From JAXDJH01 sp034663635 (GTDB lineage Bacteria; Actinomycetota; CADDZG01; WHSQ01): 64,000 bases of DNA. The stretch covers positions 98,819-162,818 of the forward strand of contig JAXDJH010000017.1 of the NCBI GenBank assembly GCA_034663635.1, read 5' to 3'. Positions 60,708-64,000 of this stretch are shown here, one piece after another. Under the pieces are notes generated by a model, which was not told the origin of the DNA, ran no database searches, and was given only the letters and a program-made list of their open reading frames with translations. The translations under genes were made by a program, and so were the position numbers. How positions within the stretch are numbered: position 1 is the first letter of the stretch; each line of letters begins with the position of its first letter.

Positions 60708-62018
60708 CTAGTGAGCCCGTTTCGCACGCTCACAGTTCTTGAGCTTGTCTTTCTTGGTGTCGAAGAAGCAGGTGTCGCGTCCGGCCCCTCCGTCGATGAC
60801 GTCTGGACCCGGCCCGCCGTCGAGCCGGTCGTCGCCGGCTTCCCCGCGCAGCTTGTCTTTGCCCTTGCCTCCCTTGACACTGTCGTTGCCTTCGCCTCCG
60901 AACGCCGAATCCGAACCGTCGCCAAGCGTGAGTGCGTCCGCGGCCCCCGTATTGAGGGGGCCCGAGTTGTCGCCGTAGATCAGGTCGTTGCCGAACCCAC
61001 CGACCACCGTGTCGGCGCCGCCCCCGCCAACGACCGTGTCGTCTCCGCCGCCGGTTGAAACGCTGTCATCGCCCTCACCCGCGACGATGACGTCAACGAC
61101 TTCGGTTCCGGTCAAGGTGTCCGCGCCCGCCGAGCCGTTAGTGGGTTTGCGGTTCCAGTCGGGTAGAGCTTCGGCCTTGTCGTCAGTCGTAAGGCGCAGC
61201 TTGCCTGACCCGTCTGTCGCGCTGACGGCAAAGATGTCCTCGTTACCCGCCACGGTTCCTCCGAACGCGATCATCTGGCCATCGGGCGACCAGGAAACAC
61301 CTCGTGTCGCCGACGCACCGGTCGTCAGCGGTGCCTGCCCGGACCCATCCGCGTTCATGGTCCAGATCTCCGTCCCCCCGATCCACGCGATCTTGGCGCC
61401 GTCGGGCGAGAACGTCGGATAGGAGTCGTCGGTAGCGTTGATCGTCAACTGGGTTTGACCCGATCCATCGGGAGCCGTGAGGTAGATCTCTGCCGAGCCA
61501 TCGCGTTGACTGCGGAACACGATCTGATGGCCGGATGGCGAGTAAGAAGGTTGGTCGTTCGGACCCTCCATGGTGACGAGCTTCGCGCCCAAACCGTCGT
61601 AGCCGACTGTGGCGATCTGGCTCACGCTTTGCGCGTCATCGGCCACGTAGGCCAGCTTGTCTCCGCCAGGAGACCAGGTGGGATCGGTGCCCAATACATA
61701 CCCCCCGCGCTCCCCTGCGAGATTCCGGGCGTCGAGTCCATTCGCGCCGATCAACCAGATGTTCTTCTCGCCAGCTCCTCGCAAAGTGTCGAACGCGACC
61801 GTTTGAGTGTCCGGCGACCAGACTGGGTTGTCGTCCCCGTTTGCCGTGTTTCCCGCGAAGTCGGCTTGACTCGTGCCGTCCACATCCATCGTGAACATCC
61901 GATCCAGTCGCATGAAAAGGAGACGTCCGTTCTGGCCTGGTAGTGATGCCCCCGCCGGCAGCGCGAGCGTGGCAGCTAGAAGGACAAGCACAGGTAAGAG
62001 CCCGAAGCTACGTCGCAT
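60708..62018 (-). CDS. Secreted TolB-like propeller with RTX-type calcium repeats
   Basis: 436 aa from ATG 62018, with GGGGAAGATC upstream. A signal peptide (1-24) and a six-bladed PD40 propeller (about 30-300: PVWSPDTQTVAFDTLRG, PTWSPGGDKLAYVADD, PSYSPSGHQIVFRSQRDGSAEIYL) are followed by hemolysin-type nonapeptides (about 310-425: GGGDDTVVGGGGADTVVGGFGNDLIYG, GGEGNDSVKGGKGKDKL), which bind calcium in a parallel beta-roll. RTX repeats often mark exported proteins. The gene is divergent from the tethered sigma factor gene. Confidence 0.87.
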   Translation of the reverse strand: MRRSFGLLPVLVLLAATLALPAGASLPGQNGRLLFMRLDRMFTMDVDGTSQADFAGNTANGDDNPVWSPDTQTVAFDTLRGAGEKNIWLIGANGLDARNLAGERGGYVLGTDPTWSPGGDKLAYVADDAQSVSQIATVGYDGLGAKLVTMEGPNDQPSYSPSGHQIVFRSQRDGSAEIYLTAPDGSGQTQLTINATDDSYPTFSPDGAKIAWIGGTEIWTMNADGSGQAPLTTGASATRGVSWSPDGQMIAFGGTVAGNEDIFAVSATDGSGKLRLTTDDKAEALPDWNRKPTNGSAGADTLTGTEVVDVIVAGEGDDSVSTGGGDDTVVGGGGADTVVGGFGNDLIYGDNSGPLNTGAADALTLGDGSDSAFGGEGNDSVKGGKGKDKLRGEAGDDRLDGGPGPDVIDGGAGRDTCFFDTKKDKLKNCERAKRAH

Positions 62019-62123
62019 TTGATCTTCCCCCACAGATTGCAACCGTTGTCCCTTTCAACGTACGCGAAAAACGTCTCTGGAGGAATGGTCAGTTCTGCCT
62101 AGGGGCGTCTTCTTCAGGACACG

Positions 62124-62140
62124 GCCGTAACTTTTACGGC
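62124..62140. promoter_or_regulatory. Inverted repeat GCCGTAA-CTT-TTACGGC upstream of the ECF sigma gene
   Basis: Seven-base perfect arms around CTT, midway between the divergent RTX-propeller and sigma factor genes, 106 bp before the sigma start. It could be an operator shared by both genes. No regulator is identified. Confidence 0.4.
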
Positions 62141-62245
62141 TTCCCAGCGTTGGTTCGTTGCGAAGCCTCATCAGGTTCAGCGTCGAAGGGAGGTGGGGGT
62201 TACGCCCGGATTTGGTCCTTTTGGGCTATTCCAGGGTGACTGACT

Positions 62246-63880
62246 ATGCCTGAGACTCATAAAGATGTGTGGAAAACGACCGCAGGTCGGGAACAGTTGA
62301 CCCTCGCGCCCCCCGATGACAACCGGATGGTCCGCGTCGTAGAAGGCTCCAGTGAAGACAAAGAGCTGACGCTCGCCTTTAAGCGCGGCGAGGACGGGGC
62401 TTACCAAGCGATCTACGACCGCTACCACTCTCGGGTTCACGGCGTCTGCAAGCGGATGCTCTCGAACGTCGACGACGCGGCAGAGGCATCCCAGGAGACG
62501 TTCCTCCGTGTGTACCAGGCGCTCGGTCGATTCAACGGTCGCTACCAGCTCGGTCCGTGGGTCACTCGGATCGCCACGAATGTGTGCTTGGACCACCTAC
62601 GGTCGCGCAGCCGGCGCCCCTCGGATCCGGTTCCTTCGGAACTATTCGAATACGAGTTGGATCAAGAGGCGGATCAACATGGACCCGAGGCGTTGGTCAT
62701 CAGAAACTCTGAATCGCGTCAGGTTCGCCGGGTGCTGGCGAAGCTCCCCCCCATGCATAGGGCGGCGATCGTGCTCAGGGATTTCGAAGGGCTCTCCTAT
62801 GAAGAAGTTGCGATCGCCCTCGGCGTAACTGATCCGCAAGCGAAGGCTCTGATCCATCGGGCCCGTCAGAACTTCAAGCGCTCATGGAGTTCTTCGATCG
62901 TTGCCGGATTCGTTTCGTTCCGAAACTTGTTTCACAGGATCAAGGAATTCGGACCCACAGCGAGCGAGCAAGTCGCTACGTCCGTCACAGCGAGTTCCTG
63001 CGTTTCGGCCACCGCCGCAGAGCGCATCTGCGCAGCAGCCGCGGCGGTGATCATCGGCGGGGGAGTCGCGTCTGGAGTCGTGGGCCACGGCGCCACGGCC
63101 ATGTCTTCCGAGTCGGCCGTAAGCTCCCACAGCTCGACTGGCGCGGTGTCTCCTTTGCTTGCGGCCTTGAAAGGGGACCAACCATCCGTTCATATCCGAC
63201 CCGCACACAGGTCCGATAAGGCAGTCGCAAAGAAAAAGGGCACGACGAAGGGCGCGCCTGCGACGGATCCGGTCGCTCAACCAGTTCCGGACCCGGTTCC
63301 CACACCGGTCCCAGCTCCGAGTGAGACCGCGTCGCCGGAGCCTCCCGAGGACGATGGATCTGGGGGCGAGGATCCGAACGGTACGCCGAACCCCGAACCG
63401 TCCCCCTCCGTGGCTCCTGGAGATCCGGCTGGTTTCGTCCTCGCATTTGGCTCCGATCTGCCCGCCGACGAACGATGCACTTGCATGGGGCCAACGAAGG
63501 TGGAGTCGGAGGAAGTTTGGATCGGCGACGGGGGTTTGAGTTCCTTCAGCCAGCGCCTCACTGGATCGGCGGCTGCCGCCGGGGACTCCTCCTACGGGTT
63601 GACCGTTGCGCAAGGTGGCGACGGCTCGAGCCATTACATGGACTTCGGACTGAGCACTGAAGAGGGCACCTACATGTATCGAGGTACAGGCTCGCTGGTC
63701 GAAAAGACGCGTACCGAGTGGGGGGGATGGTCCTACAAGTACTCGGGGACCTACGAGCGAGCGTCGCAGCCGAGCTCGCACGAGAAGATGCCTTCGTCCG
63801 GCAGCTACGCAGTCACACTGCTCTTCTCGTGGCGGGAAACGCGTATCACCTACGCGAACTTTTCGTTGACTGAATTCTGA
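62246..63880 (+). CDS. ECF sigma factor fused to a membrane segment and extracytoplasmic domain
   Basis: 544 aa. Region 2 is about 42-120 (YDRYHSRVHGVCKRML, ASQETFLRVYQALGRF, WVTRIATNVCLDHLRSRSRR) and region 4 about 155-212 (LAKLPPMHRAAIVLRDFEGLSYEEVAIALGVT, ALIHRARQNFK). A hydrophobic helix of about 20 residues (261-280, ICAAAAAVIIGGGVASGVVG) follows, then a Ser-rich stretch, a Pro/Glu/Asp-rich linker (about 335-395) and a 145-residue C-terminal domain with WGGWSYKYSGTYERAS and a Cys pair (CTCM). The layout predicts a sigma factor held at the membrane. An alternative start is 62327. There is no separate anti-sigma gene. Confidence 0.85.
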   Translation: MPETHKDVWKTTAGREQLTLAPPDDNRMVRVVEGSSEDKELTLAFKRGEDGAYQAIYDRYHSRVHGVCKRMLSNVDDAAEASQETFLRVYQALGRFNGRYQLGPWVTRIATNVCLDHLRSRSRRPSDPVPSELFEYELDQEADQHGPEALVIRNSESRQVRRVLAKLPPMHRAAIVLRDFEGLSYEEVAIALGVTDPQAKALIHRARQNFKRSWSSSIVAGFVSFRNLFHRIKEFGPTASEQVATSVTASSCVSATAAERICAAAAAVIIGGGVASGVVGHGATAMSSESAVSSHSSTGAVSPLLAALKGDQPSVHIRPAHRSDKAVAKKKGTTKGAPATDPVAQPVPDPVPTPVPAPSETASPEPPEDDGSGGEDPNGTPNPEPSPSVAPGDPAGFVLAFGSDLPADERCTCMGPTKVESEEVWIGDGGLSSFSQRLTGSAAAAGDSSYGLTVAQGGDGSSHYMDFGLSTEEGTYMYRGTGSLVEKTRTEWGGWSYKYSGTYERASQPSSHEKMPSSGSYAVTLLFSWRETRITYANFSLTEF

Positions 63881-63910
63881 TTTCTTCCAGTTACTGGATG
63901 ATGCATAACC

Positions 63911-63941
63911 TTGACACGCGGTGTTGCGCGACCGCTACAAT
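63911..63941 (+). promoter_or_regulatory. Sigma-70-type promoter at the right edge
   Basis: TTGACA (63911-63916) and TACAAT (63936-63941) are separated by 19 bp, slightly long but otherwise near consensus. It lies 30 bp after the sigma gene and points out of the window; GGGAGAGG near 63990 may be the ribosome-binding site of the next gene. Confidence 0.6.
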
Positions 63942-64000
63942 CCCAAAGGCGCTGCGTGGTGTCCGATTCGCGCAGGTCTGCTACTGGGAGAGGCATTTTT

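Overview
The window is a GC-rich, gene-dense bacterial chromosome segment, most likely from an uncultured Actinomycetota lineage. The evidence is a WhiB iron-sulphur regulator next to a pair of ArsA/GET3-type ATPases (the Rv3679-Rv3680-whiB4 neighbourhood of mycobacteria), many GTG/TTG starts, encoded CCA on some tRNAs, an ECF sigma factor, and many two-component and secreted proteins. One feature is unusual for this phylum: the SRP RNA looks like the large, Alu-domain type best known from Bacillota. It lies in the Bacillus-like order tRNA-Ser, tadA, tRNA-Ser, SRP RNA, dnaX, ybaB, recR. I see no prophage, IS element or CRISPR array.

Layout, left to right. 1-3.4 kb: the end of an ArsR regulator, then a PepSY protein plus OmpR-type two-component system with 11-bp-spaced CTGAA repeats in front of both transcripts. 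2.8-12.6 kb: membrane proteins, a secreted GH36 alpha-galactosidase, an aldo/keto reductase, azlC-azlD-chrA, and a TetR regulator sharing a near-perfect operator with a large uncharacterised polytopic protein. 12.5-18.3 kb: a P-loop kinase, NhaA, an SRPBCC protein, two histidine-kinase-like proteins and a sugar dehydrogenase. 18.3-28.2 kb: the RNA and housekeeping block (three tRNA-Ser genes, one decayed tRNA copy, tRNA-Arg, tadA, SRP RNA, dnaX-ybaB-recR, an HD-GYP protein, lysC-asd, tRNA-Pro).

28.2-38.7 kb: an exonuclease/phosphatase-like secreted protein, a metallophosphoesterase, an RsbU-type phosphatase with a STAS antagonist, CopD/CopC copper proteins, WhiB, a lone succinate dehydrogenase membrane subunit and the ATPase pair. 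38.7-55.4 kb: a secreted acidic protein, NfeD, a CocE-type hydrolase, a YbdK/GCS2-type ligase with a structured leader, selB, a translationally coupled FG-GAP/haloperoxidase pair, a HAD phosphatase, an M6-like metalloprotease, selA and a LuxR-type response regulator. 55.4-64 kb: secreted and lipid-anchored proteins, three TolB-like beta-propellers (one with RTX-type repeats) and an ECF sigma factor that continues through a membrane segment into an extracytoplasmic domain.

The best candidates for new biology are the membrane-tethered ECF sigma factor beside the propeller cluster, the TetR-controlled polytopic protein, the response-regulator operator pair, the structured leader of the YbdK-type ligase, the two related palindromes inside dnaX, and the large SRP RNA. 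All functional calls rest on reading motifs and context; no database search was run.
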